From: Massilia niastensis DSM 21313
GTDB lineage: Bacteria; Pseudomonadota; Gammaproteobacteria; Burkholderiales; Burkholderiaceae_D
Reading direction: 5' to 3'
NCBI RefSeq assembly: GCF_000382345.1
Contig: NZ_KB908080.1
Coordinates: 1 to 64,000 of the forward strand
Length of the DNA stretch: 64,000 nucleotides
The number at the start of each line of letters is the position of its first letter. The stretch's first letter is position 1. Shown here one piece after another: positions 44,669 to 53,226 of the stretch. The notes under the pieces are model-generated. The model was not told where the DNA came from. It made no database searches and worked only from the letters and a program-made list of their open reading frames with translations. The translations under genes and the position numbers were made by a program.

Positions 44669-46626
44669 TGGCAAGGACGAAAACCGGCGCCGGCCTGGCG
44701 GCCCTGTGGGCCGAAATCTCGCAGCTGACCGAGGCGGGCGAACTGCGCCGCCTGTCGGGCGCCTTCGCCCGCTTCGTCGCCTCGCTCGGCGGACCGGGCG
44801 GCGGCGCGCTGCCCGACACCGCGCCGGCGGCGCTGGTGCTGGCGGCCACCGTGCTGTCCGAGCTCGAAGGCCATGGCCACAGCTGCCTGCAACTGTCCGA
44901 CCTGGCCGACGGCCCGGCCGCGCTGCTGGGCTGGAGCGACGAGCAGTGGAAGCAGCTGGCCGCCGCCGCGGCGCCGCTGCCGCGCGGCGTGAAGGCCTGG
45001 GGCGCCCAGCTGGCCGCCTGCGAGCAGGTCTGGCAGGTGGGCGAGCTGGATTACGACCAGCCGCTGGTGCTGGACGGCGAACGCCTGTACCTGCGCCGCT
45101 ACTGGCGCGACGAGACCCTGGTGGCGCAGGCGGTGCGCGAGCGCGCGCGCAGGCTGCGTCCGGTCGACGGGCCCGCCGTGCGCGGCTGGCTCGACACCCT
45201 GTTCGCGTCGCAGCGTGCCGCGGAGAAGCCGGACTGGCAGAAGCTGGCCTGCGCGATCGCGCTGCGCGGTTCGGTCGCGATCATCACCGGCGGCCCGGGC
45301 ACCGGCAAGACCTATACCGTCGCGCGCCTGCTGGCGCTGCTGTTCGCGGTGGCCCCGGAGGCCGGCAGCCAGCGCATCGCGCTGGCCGCGCCGACCGGCA
45401 AGGCGGCGGCGCGCCTGAAGCAGTCGATCGACAAGGCGCTGTCGGAACTGGCGGACCGGGTCGGCCCGCGCCTGCCGCTGCGCGAGCTGACCGCGCGCAT
45501 GGGCGCCGCCCGCACCCTGCACAGCCTGCTGGGCGCGCGCCCGGACAGCCGCAGCTTCGCCCACCATCGCGGCAATCCGCTCGATGTCGACGTCCTGATC
45601 GTCGACGAGGCCTCGATGGTGCACCTGGAGATGATGGCCTGCCTGCTGGACGCGCTGCCGCCGACGGCGACCCTGGTCCTGCTGGGCGACAAGGACCAGC
45701 TGGCCTCGGTCGAGGCGGGCGCCGTGCTGGGCGACCTGTGCCACGACGCCCAGGCCGGCGCCTATGCGCCCGACACGCTGGCCTACGTGCGCACGGCCAG
45801 CGGCGAAGAGGTGCCGGACGGCTTCCTGGGCCAGGGCGGTCCGCTGGCCCAGCAGACCGTGATGCTGCGCCACAGCCGCCGCTTCAGCGGCCCGATCGGC
45901 CAGCTGGCGCTGGCGGTGAACGCCGGCGACGCGCCGAAGGCGGAAAGCGTGCTGCGCGCGGGGAACGAGGCCGTGCGCTGGATCGAGCACGCCCAGCAGC
46001 AGCATGTCCTGCAGCTGGCGCTGGGCGGCTACAGCCCCTGCCTGGAACTGCTGCGCGCCGGCCCGCCTGGCGCGCACGAGGACTGGGTGCGCCAGGTGCT
46101 GCAGCGCTTCGAGGCCTTCCGCATCCTGTGCGCGGTGCGCGAAGGGGAGTGGGGCGTGACGGGGCTGAACGAGGCGATCGAGGGGCGCCTGGAAAAGGCG
46201 GGCCTGCTGCGGCGCGGCGAGTGGTATGTCGGCCGGCCGGTGATGGTGACCCGCAATGACTACGGCACCGGCGTGTTCAACGGCGACATCGGGCTGACGC
46301 TGGCCGATCCGGCGCGTCCCGGCGCGCTGCGCGTCTACTTCCTCGAGGGCGACGCGGTGCGCAGCGTGCTGGCGACCCGCCTGCGCAACGTCGAGACCGC
46401 GTTCGCGATGACGGTCCACAAGTCGCAGGGTTCGGAATTCCGCCACACGGCGCTGGCGCTGCCGCGCGAGCGCAGCGCGATCCTGACGCGCGAGCTGGTC
46501 TACACCGGCATCACCCGCGCCAGCGAGGTGTTCACCCTGGTCACGCCGGCGGGCGAGGTGCTGCTCGACGCCATCGGGCGCCGCACCCACCGCAGCAGCG
46601 GCCTGCGCGACATGATCGGGCGCTGA
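44665..46626 (+). CDS. recD: Exodeoxyribonuclease V alpha subunit (RecD)
   Basis: A 653-residue RecD. Walker A AIITGGPGTGKTYTVARLL, Ia LAAPTGKAAARLKQSI, II VLIVDEASMVHLEMMACLL, III LVLLGDKDQLASVEAGAVLGDL, and the late motifs AMTVHKSQGSEFRHTALALP and LVYTGITRASE are all intact. It is the 5'-3' motor of RecBCD. The ATGATG at 44665 overlaps the recB stop (ATGA), giving two adjacent Met starts. It ends the operon. Confidence 0.95.
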   Translation: MMARTKTGAGLAALWAEISQLTEAGELRRLSGAFARFVASLGGPGGGALPDTAPAALVLAATVLSELEGHGHSCLQLSDLADGPAALLGWSDEQWKQLAAAAAPLPRGVKAWGAQLAACEQVWQVGELDYDQPLVLDGERLYLRRYWRDETLVAQAVRERARRLRPVDGPAVRGWLDTLFASQRAAEKPDWQKLACAIALRGSVAIITGGPGTGKTYTVARLLALLFAVAPEAGSQRIALAAPTGKAAARLKQSIDKALSELADRVGPRLPLRELTARMGAARTLHSLLGARPDSRSFAHHRGNPLDVDVLIVDEASMVHLEMMACLLDALPPTATLVLLGDKDQLASVEAGAVLGDLCHDAQAGAYAPDTLAYVRTASGEEVPDGFLGQGGPLAQQTVMLRHSRRFSGPIGQLALAVNAGDAPKAESVLRAGNEAVRWIEHAQQQHVLQLALGGYSPCLELLRAGPPGAHEDWVRQVLQRFEAFRILCAVREGEWGVTGLNEAIEGRLEKAGLLRRGEWYVGRPVMVTRNDYGTGVFNGDIGLTLADPARPGALRVYFLEGDAVRSVLATRLRNVETAFAMTVHKSQGSEFRHTALALPRERSAILTRELVYTGITRASEVFTLVTPAGEVLLDAIGRRTHRSSGLRDMIGR

Positions 46627-46741
46627 AGCGCTTCCGGAGGCCTGCCCCGGGCCTGCGGGAGGCGACGCCGGGCCCGGGCGATGCTAGGATGGCAATCCCC
46701 GACCAACCGTTTGCCTACCCGCCCCGAGCGCCGTCCGACAC

Positions 46742-47542
46742 GTGGATACCCAACTACTCCTGATCTGCTTCCTGACCTTCGTCATTCACCTGATCGGCAC
46801 GCTCGCCTACTCGGTGCGGATCGTCGGGGTGCGGACCCGGCGCATCGCGGTCTCGTTCGCGCTGTTCAGCCTCCTGATGCTGGTGTCGCGCACCTCGAAC
46901 TCCTTCCTCGGCCCGTTCCTGGCCAAGCGCGTCGAGATGAACCTCGACACCCTGGCGGAAGGCGCGCTGCTGGCCGACTTCCGCTGGCTGCTGGTGTCCG
47001 CGAGCCTGGCGACGATCGCCGGCGCCTTCCTGATCCCGACCTTCCAGCGCGTGTTCTGCCGCGCCGTGCTGCACTTCCAGGTGCACCGCTCGGTGCCCAA
47101 GCTGCTGTTCCAGGGACTGTTCAAGGGAGGGCTGTCGTATGTGAAGGACGCCGCCAGCCTGCCGGCGCCCCGCAACGTGGCGGACATGCGCGGCCATGGC
47201 ATGTCGATGCGCATCACGGCGCTCAACGTCGCCGCCACCGCCCTGTGGACGGTCGGCGTGTTCGCGGCCCTGTACGCGGGCGCGCTCGATCCCGCGCTGC
47301 GGGTCACCTCCAGCACCCTGTCCTCGATCATCAACGGCGGCGCCACGATCATGATGGCGATCTTCATCGATCCGCACATGTCGGGCATGACCGACGACGC
47401 GGTCGAGGGCAAGGTCAGCGAAGGGCAGTTCAGGAAGGCGGTCGTATGGCTGGTCGGCAGCCACCTGGCGGGCACGGTGCTGGCGCAGGCGCTGCTGCTG
47501 CCGGGAGCCCTCCTGATCGCCTTCGTGGCCCGCGCGCTCTAA
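46742..47542 (+). CDS. amj: Amj-family lipid II flippase-like membrane protein
   Basis: A 266-residue protein with about six hydrophobic helices. The N-terminal block LLLICFLTFVIHLIGTLAYSVRIVGVRTRRIAVSFALF with VSRTSN is the family hallmark of Amj (formerly YdaH), the alternative lipid II flippase discovered in Bacillus subtilis. NGGATIMMAIFIDPHMS is another conserved block. Translation starts at GTG 46742, which gives the family N-terminus. It lies alone after recD. MurJ normally does this job in proteobacteria, so the protein would be a second flippase; function is inferred from the family. Confidence 0.82.
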   Translation: MDTQLLLICFLTFVIHLIGTLAYSVRIVGVRTRRIAVSFALFSLLMLVSRTSNSFLGPFLAKRVEMNLDTLAEGALLADFRWLLVSASLATIAGAFLIPTFQRVFCRAVLHFQVHRSVPKLLFQGLFKGGLSYVKDAASLPAPRNVADMRGHGMSMRITALNVAATALWTVGVFAALYAGALDPALRVTSSTLSSIINGGATIMMAIFIDPHMSGMTDDAVEGKVSEGQFRKAVVWLVGSHLAGTVLAQALLLPGALLIAFVARAL

Positions 47543-47545
47543 ACA

Positions 47546-48588
47546 ATTCAGGGTCAGATCTGTCATTCGGACATGGACGCACGACCTTTGCGAAATCTCA
47601 GAACGGTTCTGAATACACTGAGATTTGTTTTCCGGTCTATGGCATCGCAACCGGGCCACAGGAAAAGAGCAATATGCTCGCCCCATGAACAGACCACTTC
47701 GAGTTGAAATCAACGGCGCCCTCTACCACATCACTGCCCGGGGCGATCGTCAAAGCGATATTTACCGATCTGATCGCGATCGCCTGGTGTGGCTTTCTTT
47801 AGTAGGCGAGACCTGCAAACGCTTCAATTTTGCGGTCCGCGCCTATTGCCAGATGACCAATCACTATCACCTGCTGCTTGAAACCGTCGATGGCGAGTTG
47901 TCACGTGGTATGCGTCACCTCAACGGAACGTATTCCCAGTATTTCAATCGAGCACATAACTTGATCGGCCATGTATTCCAAGGCCGCTACAAGTCGATTC
48001 TTTGTCAGCGCGAGCTATACCTGCAGGAATTATCGCGTTACATAGAACTGAATCCTGTTCGAGCAGGGATGGTGGATCTTCCGCTCAAGTGGCCCTGGAG
48101 CAGCTACGCTGCAACGATGGGCTTGGTCGATTCGCCGGAGTGGCTTCGATCTGATGATGTGCTCGCTCATTTTGGTAGCCAGGGCTCAGACGCGAGACTG
48201 GTCTACGAGCAATTTGTCGCAGCTGGCATTGGCAAGCCAAGCCCGTTAAGCGCCGTGTCGAATCAACTTCTATTGGGCGACAAGGCCTTTTGCGCAGAAG
48301 TTATCGGAATGCATCCTGAGGGAGATTTTCTAGAGATTAAGCGGGTACAGCGGCGCGCAACGATGCGCCCGCTATATGAATACTTCGTGGAATATCGCGA
48401 TCCCAAGGAAGCGATGGCGCAGGCTTATTTTTCTCTCGGCTATTCGATGTCTGAGATTGCCCGTTATGCACAGGTTTCGGTGAAGACTGTGAGCCGAGCA
48501 ATTAACATGTTCGGGAAAAACAAGCCAGCATGTTGAGATGGATTAAAAGTGCCCGATCGGTGTCCGAATGACAGACCTGACCCTGAAT
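47546..48588. mobile_element. RAYT element with 28-bp terminal inverted repeats
   Basis: Left end 47546-47573 and right end 48561-48588 are inverted copies with one mismatch (ATTCAGGGTCAGATCTGTCA left, GGTCTGTC variant right). They bracket a single tyrosine-transposase gene. Inside the left end is a nested hairpin (AAATCTCAG at 47593, CTGAGATTT at 47618, with CAGAACGGTTCTG between). The element is AT-richer than its neighbours. It begins three bases after the amj stop and ends at the pbpG terminator, so it disrupts no gene. Confidence 0.85.
47685..48536 (+). CDS. REP-associated tyrosine transposase (RAYT, Y1/TnpA_REP)
   Basis: A 283-residue Y1 transposase. The HUH core reads MTNHYHLLLETVDGELSRGM, with the NHYHLL (HxH) metal motif, and VFQGRYKSILCQRELYLQELSRYIELNPVRAGMV, where Tyr in YLQELSRYIE is the expected nucleophile region. 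WPWSSYAATMG is the RAYT C-side signature. A further C-terminal stretch (FSLGYSMSEIARYAQVSVKTVSRAIN) looks like a helix-turn-helix. Base composition is lower in GC than flanking genes, consistent with transfer. It presumably mobilises or maintains the flanking REP-like ends. Confidence 0.9.
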   Translation: MNRPLRVEINGALYHITARGDRQSDIYRSDRDRLVWLSLVGETCKRFNFAVRAYCQMTNHYHLLLETVDGELSRGMRHLNGTYSQYFNRAHNLIGHVFQGRYKSILCQRELYLQELSRYIELNPVRAGMVDLPLKWPWSSYAATMGLVDSPEWLRSDDVLAHFGSQGSDARLVYEQFVAAGIGKPSPLSAVSNQLLLGDKAFCAEVIGMHPEGDFLEIKRVQRRATMRPLYEYFVEYRDPKEAMAQAYFSLGYSMSEIARYAQVSVKTVSRAINMFGKNKPAC

Positions 48589-48612
48589 GAAAAAGGGGCC
48601 TTCCGGCCCCTT
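48589..48612 (-). terminator. Intrinsic terminator of the PBP7-like gene
   Basis: On the minus strand GGGGCC-GGAA-GGCCCC is followed by TTTTT, a textbook rho-independent terminator 18 bases after the stop of the endopeptidase gene. The RAYT right end starts immediately beyond it. Confidence 0.88.
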
Positions 48613-48629
48613 GTAGCGACTGCTGCAGC

Positions 48630-49574
48630 TTAGTTGCGGCGCTTGCGGGTCACCTTGACCTTGGCCTTGACACGCTTCTTGGCCACCTTGACCTTGCCGG
48701 TGCCGGCGGTCGCCTTGAGGCGGGCGCGGCCCGAGGTCGCCTTGATGCGCGGGCCGCCGCGGGCGGCGCGCACGACCGTCGACGCCGGTTCGCCGGTGAT
48801 GAAGCGGCGCACGTTCAGGGCGTCCAGGACCCGGGCCGACGAGGCGCTGGCGTTGAGCAGCACCATGGTCGCATTCTTGCCGGCGGCCTTGATGTTCATG
48901 ATCAGGCAGCGGCCGGCTTCCGAGGTGTAGCCGGTCTTCGACAGGCCGATCTCCCAGCCCTTGGCGCCGACCAGGCGGTTGGTGTTGCGGTACTCGACGT
49001 TGCGGCCGTTGATGTTGATGAATTCTTTCGATTCGGTGGTGCTGTCGGTGATCTCCGGATACTTGGAGGCGGCAGCGGCCATCTTGATCAGGTCGCCCGC
49101 GTTCGAGCGGTTGTGCGGCGACAGGCCGGTCGGCTCTTCGATCACGGTCTGGGTCATGCCCAGCGCGGCGGTCTTGCGGCGCACGGCAGCCTTGAAGCCG
49201 ACCGGGCCGCCCGGGAAGGTACGGGCCAGCGCGGCGGCGGCGCGGTTGTCGGAGGACATCAGCGCCAGGCGCAGCACGTCGCGGCGCGAAATCGAGGCGC
49301 CGACCGGCACCCGCGAGCTGCTGTGCTTGAAGGTATCGACGTCGCTGCGATCGATCTCGATCAGCTCGTCCATGTCCTGTTTGGCGTCGAGGACGACCAT
49401 GGCGGTCATCAGTTTGGTCAGGGAAGCGATCGGCACCACTGCGTCGGCGTTTTTCTCGAGCAGGATCTTGCCGGTATCGTCTTCCACCACAAGGACCGAT
49501 TGTGAGCCGAACGGTACGGCGAATGCCGCGGCCGAGATCGACATCAGGACGGTGGCGAACAATTTCTTGATCAT
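48630..49574 (-). CDS. pbpG: D-alanyl-D-alanine endopeptidase, PBP7-like, with basic C-terminal tail
   Basis: A 314-residue S11 family penicillin-binding protein. A signal peptide (MIKKLFATVLMSISAAAFA) is followed by the SxxK box SLTK (ASLTKLMTAM), the SxN box in MSSDNRAAAAL, and the KTG box LSKTGYTSEAG. It cleaves peptide cross-bridges in murein in the periplasm. The last 50 residues are very basic, with runs such as KVKVAKKRVKAKVKV, which is unusual for PBP7 and may bind the wall or nucleic acid. It is monocistronic with its own terminator. Confidence 0.9.
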   Translation of the reverse strand: MIKKLFATVLMSISAAAFAVPFGSQSVLVVEDDTGKILLEKNADAVVPIASLTKLMTAMVVLDAKQDMDELIEIDRSDVDTFKHSSSRVPVGASISRRDVLRLALMSSDNRAAAALARTFPGGPVGFKAAVRRKTAALGMTQTVIEEPTGLSPHNRSNAGDLIKMAAAASKYPEITDSTTESKEFININGRNVEYRNTNRLVGAKGWEIGLSKTGYTSEAGRCLIMNIKAAGKNATMVLLNASASSARVLDALNVRRFITGEPASTVVRAARGGPRIKATSGRARLKATAGTGKVKVAKKRVKAKVKVTRKRRN

Positions 49575-49791
49575 TTAGCGGTCTGGAATCCGGTGGAGTT
49601 GTGCATCAGGCGCCGGGCGGCGCGCGCAACATCTATCTGTAGGGCAACTACGGTATGGAAGATAGCATTTATCCCGGCAGCATGTCTACGGAGTACCGGA
49701 AAAATCGCATGCGAGTTGGATTTTTTCGACGAAACATGTAGGACAGGCATTAAAGAATGCCAGGATTGCAATGATATCGGGCGTCCGGCAA

Positions 49792-49818
49792 TGAAAAAGC
49801 CCTGCTCGCGCAGGGCTT
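49792..49818 (-). terminator. Intrinsic terminator of the sulfate-binding protein gene
   Basis: The stem AAGCCCTGC / GCAGGGCTT with loop GCGA is followed by TTTTTCATT on the minus strand, 21 bases after the sbp stop. The AT-richer spacer between here and the pbpG gene (49575-49791) holds no recognisable gene. Confidence 0.88.
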
Positions 49819-49839
49819 GTCCGAAATATTGCGGAAGGC

Positions 49840-50853
49840 TTATTTCGACTGGTAGATCTTGTCGAATTCGCCGCCGTCGTCGAAGTGGGTCTTCTGCGCC
49901 TGGCGCCAGCCGCCGAACACCTCGTCGACGGTGAACAGCGCGATCGGCTTGTAGTTGGCCGCATGCTTCTTCATCACGGCCTCGTTACGCACGCGCAGGA
50001 AGTGCTTGGCGCCGATTTCCTGGCCGGCCGACGTGTACAGGAAGTTCAGGTAGGCGGTCGCCTGCTTGCGCTGGTTGCGGCGGTCCACCACCTTGTCGAC
50101 CACCGCGACCGGCGATTCGGCCAGGATCGACACCGTCGGGTACACCACCTCGAAGTTGTCGCCGAACTCGGCGCGCACCATGCTCACTTCGTTCTCGAAG
50201 GTCACCAGCACGTCGCCGATCTGGCGCTGGGTGAAGGTGGTGGTGGCGGCGCGGCCGCCGGCGTCGAGGATCGGGACGTTCTTGAAGATGCGGCCGACCA
50301 GGTCGCGCGCCTGGCCCGCGTTGCCGCCTTTCTTCAGCACCGAGCCCCAGGCGGCCAGGTAGGTGTAGCGGCCGTTGCCGGCGGTCTTGGGATTCGGGAT
50401 GATCACCTGCACGCCCGGGCGCGCCAGGTCGTCCCAGTTGGCGACCTTCTTCGGGTTGCCCTTGCGGACCAGGAACACCATGGTCGAATAGTAGGGCGCC
50501 GCATTGTTCGGGAATTTCTTGGCCCAGTCCTTGGCCACCAGGCCCTTGTCGGCCAGCATGTCGATGTCGTTGGCCTGGTTCATCGTCACCACCGAGGCTT
50601 CCAGGCCGTCGGCGACGGCGCGCGCCTGCTTGCTCGAACCCCCATGCGACTGCTTGATCGTGACGGTCTCGCCGGCCTGCTGCTTGTAGGCGGCGATGAA
50701 GGCCGGATTCACGTCCTTGTACAGTTCGCGTGCCACGTCGTAGGACACGTTCAGCAATTCGGTATCGGCGGCGCTGGCCTGCAGTGGCAGGGCGGCGCCC
50801 ACGGCCAGGGCCAGGATCCAGCGGCGCAGTGCGCTCGGGGAAGACTTCTGCAT
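49840..50853 (-). CDS. sbp: Sulfate/thiosulfate ABC transporter periplasmic substrate-binding protein
   Basis: A 337-residue type II solute-binding protein. Signal peptide MQKSSPSALRRWILALAVGAALPLQASAA is followed by LNVSYDVARELYKDVNPAF, SHGGSSKQARAV (sulfate-binding Ser-Gly-Gly loop), RKGNPKKVANWDDL, and NPKTAGNGRYTYLAAW with TFENEV. These are the diagnostic Sbp/CysP motifs. The permease and ATPase genes are not beside it. The promoter region upstream (50854-51057) is AT-rich but I saw no certain CysB site. SD is weak (GAGAAC). Confidence 0.93.
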   Translation of the reverse strand: MQKSSPSALRRWILALAVGAALPLQASAADTELLNVSYDVARELYKDVNPAFIAAYKQQAGETVTIKQSHGGSSKQARAVADGLEASVVTMNQANDIDMLADKGLVAKDWAKKFPNNAAPYYSTMVFLVRKGNPKKVANWDDLARPGVQVIIPNPKTAGNGRYTYLAAWGSVLKKGGNAGQARDLVGRIFKNVPILDAGGRAATTTFTQRQIGDVLVTFENEVSMVRAEFGDNFEVVYPTVSILAESPVAVVDKVVDRRNQRKQATAYLNFLYTSAGQEIGAKHFLRVRNEAVMKKHAANYKPIALFTVDEVFGGWRQAQKTHFDDGGEFDKIYQSK

Positions 50854-51057
50854 ATTGTTCTCGCTTTTTGAAAGAGAAGATGACAGTGTGCATGTTCCCT
50901 AATTTCAGGGTGGAACGGAACAATATTTTCGGCATATCGTTATGCGGTAGTAGCACTTGTGCACGGTACAGCAGAGGCTCTCACTTTCGGTGTATAGTCG
51001 AGACCTTACGACGCGTCGGCGACGCTGGTTTATTACCGTTTTCGATATTGATAACTG

Positions 51058-51591
51058 ATGTCCACGCGTATTGACATTCGCAAGGCGGTCCCTGAGGACG
51101 CGCCGGCCGCCTGCGCCCTGCTGCGCCGAAGCATCGAGGAAGGCTGCCGCGACGACCACCGCGACCAGCCGGCGGTCCTCGGTCTTTGGCTCGGCAACAA
51201 GACGCCGGCCAACGTCAGCGCCTGGTTTGCTTCCCCCAGTAATTTCGCCCTGGTTGCGCAAAGCGAAGGCCAGCTCGTCGGCCTGTGCCTGCTGACCCAG
51301 GCCGGCAAGGTGGCGCTGTGCTATGTCCTGCCCGAAGCGCTTCGCTGCGGCGTCGGCCGCGCCCTGCTGGCCGCCGTGGAAGAGCAGGCGCGCGCCTGGA
51401 ACATCAGCAAGCTGCACCTGCACAGCCCGGCCGGCGCGAGCGCCTTCTTTGAGCGCCACGGCTACCTCAATGCGGGCAAGGAACAATCCTGCTTCGGCCT
51501 CGAATGCGACCTGCTCTGGAAGCGCCTGGACGGCGCCTGCGTGCTGCCCCAGGGCGCCGCGCGCCGGCGTTTCTGCAACTGCAGCGAATAA
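51058..51591 (+). CDS. GNAT family N-acetyltransferase
   Basis: A 177-residue GNAT protein. The N-terminal IDIRKAVPEDAPAACALLRRSI is the fold's first strand and helix; the acetyl-CoA loop is CGVGRALLAAVEEQA; LHLHSPAGASAFFERHGYLNAGK is the terminal strand-helix with the usual FFERHGY. The substrate is unknown. The C-terminal tail ends RRRFCNCSE with an extra CNC pair. Divergent from sbp; no clear SD. Confidence 0.88.
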   Translation: MSTRIDIRKAVPEDAPAACALLRRSIEEGCRDDHRDQPAVLGLWLGNKTPANVSAWFASPSNFALVAQSEGQLVGLCLLTQAGKVALCYVLPEALRCGVGRALLAAVEEQARAWNISKLHLHSPAGASAFFERHGYLNAGKEQSCFGLECDLLWKRLDGACVLPQGAARRRFCNCSE

Positions 51592-51662
51592 GTAAGGCGC
51601 GCGCGGCTTCTTTCCCGTTGCGCATTAGGCTATAGTGTGCGTCTCCCAAAGATGAGTTCGTT

Positions 51663-52286
51663 ATGGCTTCACGTAGAGACTTTCTTCAGCAGGGCGCCCG
51701 CCTGTGTGCGTTGGGCGCCCTCGGTGCGCCGCTGGGCGCCGCCGCGCAAACCACCAGCATGGAACCGCCGCCCGACCTGTTCGACGCCCAGCTGCTGGAC
51801 ATCGACTTCTGGGTCAAGCCGCGCACGCTCTCCGTGGTGCGCCCGGCCAGCGGCGAGCGCGCCAAGCTGCTGTACTGGAAGGACGGCGAGATGATCGATT
51901 CCGCCTACCAGGAACTGTGCCACCTGCTGCGCGACGTGCATGGCCGCGCGACCGCGCCGATCGACCCCAAGCTGCTCGAGATGCTGTGGGGCACCCAGGC
52001 CTTCATCGCGCGCTACGGGCTCCACCAGCCGCTCGAGATCCTGTCGGGCTACCGCACCGAGGCGTCCAACAAGCGCCTGGTCGAGGAGGGCGTGCCGGCC
52101 GCGCGCAAGTCGCTGCACATGGTCGGCAAGGCGGCCGACATCCGGCTCGCCAACCTCAACGAAGAGGTGCTTGGCGGCCTGATCCGCAGCTTCCGCCAGG
52201 GCGGGGTCGGCTACTACTACCGCTCGGGGCCGAAAGGCGGCTGGATCCATGCCGATACGGGCCTGCAGCGCACCTGGAAGGGCTGA
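51663..52286 (+). CDS. DUF882 / YcbK-like (MepK-type) M15 peptidase, Tat-exported
   Basis: A 207-residue periplasmic protein. A twin-arginine signal (MASRRDFLQQGARLCALGALGAPLGAAAQ) precedes a peptidase M15-like domain: LEILSGYRTEASNKRLVEEG, SLHMVGKAADIRL (His and Asp metal ligands) and GGWIHADTGLQRTW (third His). Relatives such as MepK cleave the L-Ala-cross-links of peptidoglycan. The start ATG 51663 lacks a strong SD. Confidence 0.88.
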   Translation: MASRRDFLQQGARLCALGALGAPLGAAAQTTSMEPPPDLFDAQLLDIDFWVKPRTLSVVRPASGERAKLLYWKDGEMIDSAYQELCHLLRDVHGRATAPIDPKLLEMLWGTQAFIARYGLHQPLEILSGYRTEASNKRLVEEGVPAARKSLHMVGKAADIRLANLNEEVLGGLIRSFRQGGVGYYYRSGPKGGWIHADTGLQRTWKG

Positions 52287-52387
52287 GCGACCCGTGCGAG
52301 CGGCTCGCTGAAGTTGCGCTAGTATTTGCTGTCATGCCGGGGCAGGACGCCCCGGCCCTTGTGTCCTTTCCTGTCAAGGAGGCTGTG

Positions 52388-52678
52388 ATGGCAACGATGA
52401 ATGCACCTACCATGGATCGCCGGACCACGCCCGAACGGCGTGTCTCCCTGCATGCGCACCAGCGCGCCGCGATGTCCGCCCTCGACTACCTGGCCATGGC
52501 GCTGCTGATCATCGGCGGCCTGAACTGGGGCATGGTCGGCCTGTTCGACGTCGACATGGTCGCCACCCTGTTCGGCCCGGGCAGCTCGCTGACCCGGGTG
52601 GTATATGTCCTGGTCGGCGTGTCCGCGCTGTACTCGGTCTACACGATCGCCAAGATGGCCGGCAGCAAGCGGTATTGA
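52388..52678 (+). CDS. DUF378 small membrane protein
   Basis: A 96-residue membrane protein with an excellent SD (AAGGAGG). The core is LALLIIGGLNWGMVGLF in place (LNWG signature), followed by TLFGPGSSLTRVVYVLVGVSALYSVY, two helices of the DUF378 family. The first 40 residues are a charged cytosolic tail. Function unknown. Its stop is coupled to the next gene (TGATG). Confidence 0.85.
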   Translation: MATMNAPTMDRRTTPERRVSLHAHQRAAMSALDYLAMALLIIGGLNWGMVGLFDVDMVATLFGPGSSLTRVVYVLVGVSALYSVYTIAKMAGSKRY

Positions 52679-53136
52679 TGCGCGTCGGCCTGATCTCCGA
52701 CACGCACGGGCTGCTGCGCCCGGAGGCCCTCGCGCTGCTGCGGGGCAGCGCCCATCTCATCCATGCGGGCGACATCGTCGATCCCGCCATCCTCGACCGG
52801 CTCGCCGAACTGGCGCCGCTGACCGCCGTGCGCGGCAATAACGACCACGGTCCCTGGGCCGACCGCTTGCCCGAGACCGCAAGGGTGACGCTCGGCGGCG
52901 TCACCATCTACGTCATCCATGACCTGCAGCAGCTCGATCTCGATCCGCCGGCCGCCGGCATCGATGTCGTCGTCTCCGGGCACTCGCACAAGCCGGCCTG
53001 CCTGCGGAAGGAGGGCGTCCTGTACGTCAATCCGGGCAGCGCGGGCCGGCGCCGCTTCAGCCTGCCGATCTCGGTCGGCGAACTGCTGCTCGAAGCGGGC
53101 CGCGCCGAGGCGCGCCTGATCGTGCTCGACGCCTGA
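52678..53136 (+). CDS. YfcE-type metallophosphoesterase
   Basis: A 152-residue calcineurin-like phosphodiesterase. Metal-binding motifs are LISDTHGLL (DxH), HAGDIVD (GDxxD), VRGNNDH (GNND), and VVSGHSHKPA (GHSH). The VNPGSAGRRRF end is the MJ0936/YfcE signature. It is a cytoplasmic phosphoesterase of unknown substrate. Start ATG 52678 overlaps the DUF378 stop by one base. Confidence 0.9.
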   Translation: MRVGLISDTHGLLRPEALALLRGSAHLIHAGDIVDPAILDRLAELAPLTAVRGNNDHGPWADRLPETARVTLGGVTIYVIHDLQQLDLDPPAAGIDVVVSGHSHKPACLRKEGVLYVNPGSAGRRRFSLPISVGELLLEAGRAEARLIVLDA

Positions 53137-53226
53137 GGGGACTTATTTCTGCGCGCCGGCCTGCGCCGCTTCAGGGCGCCCCCGAAATCTTCTAGAATAG
53201 AGGTCGACACTTCTTTATTGCAGCAC

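Noticed and set aside
49575-49839. Small gene in the pbpG-sbp spacer
   Set aside because: Open frames here are short, lack SD sites and have no recognisable content; only the sbp terminator is supported.
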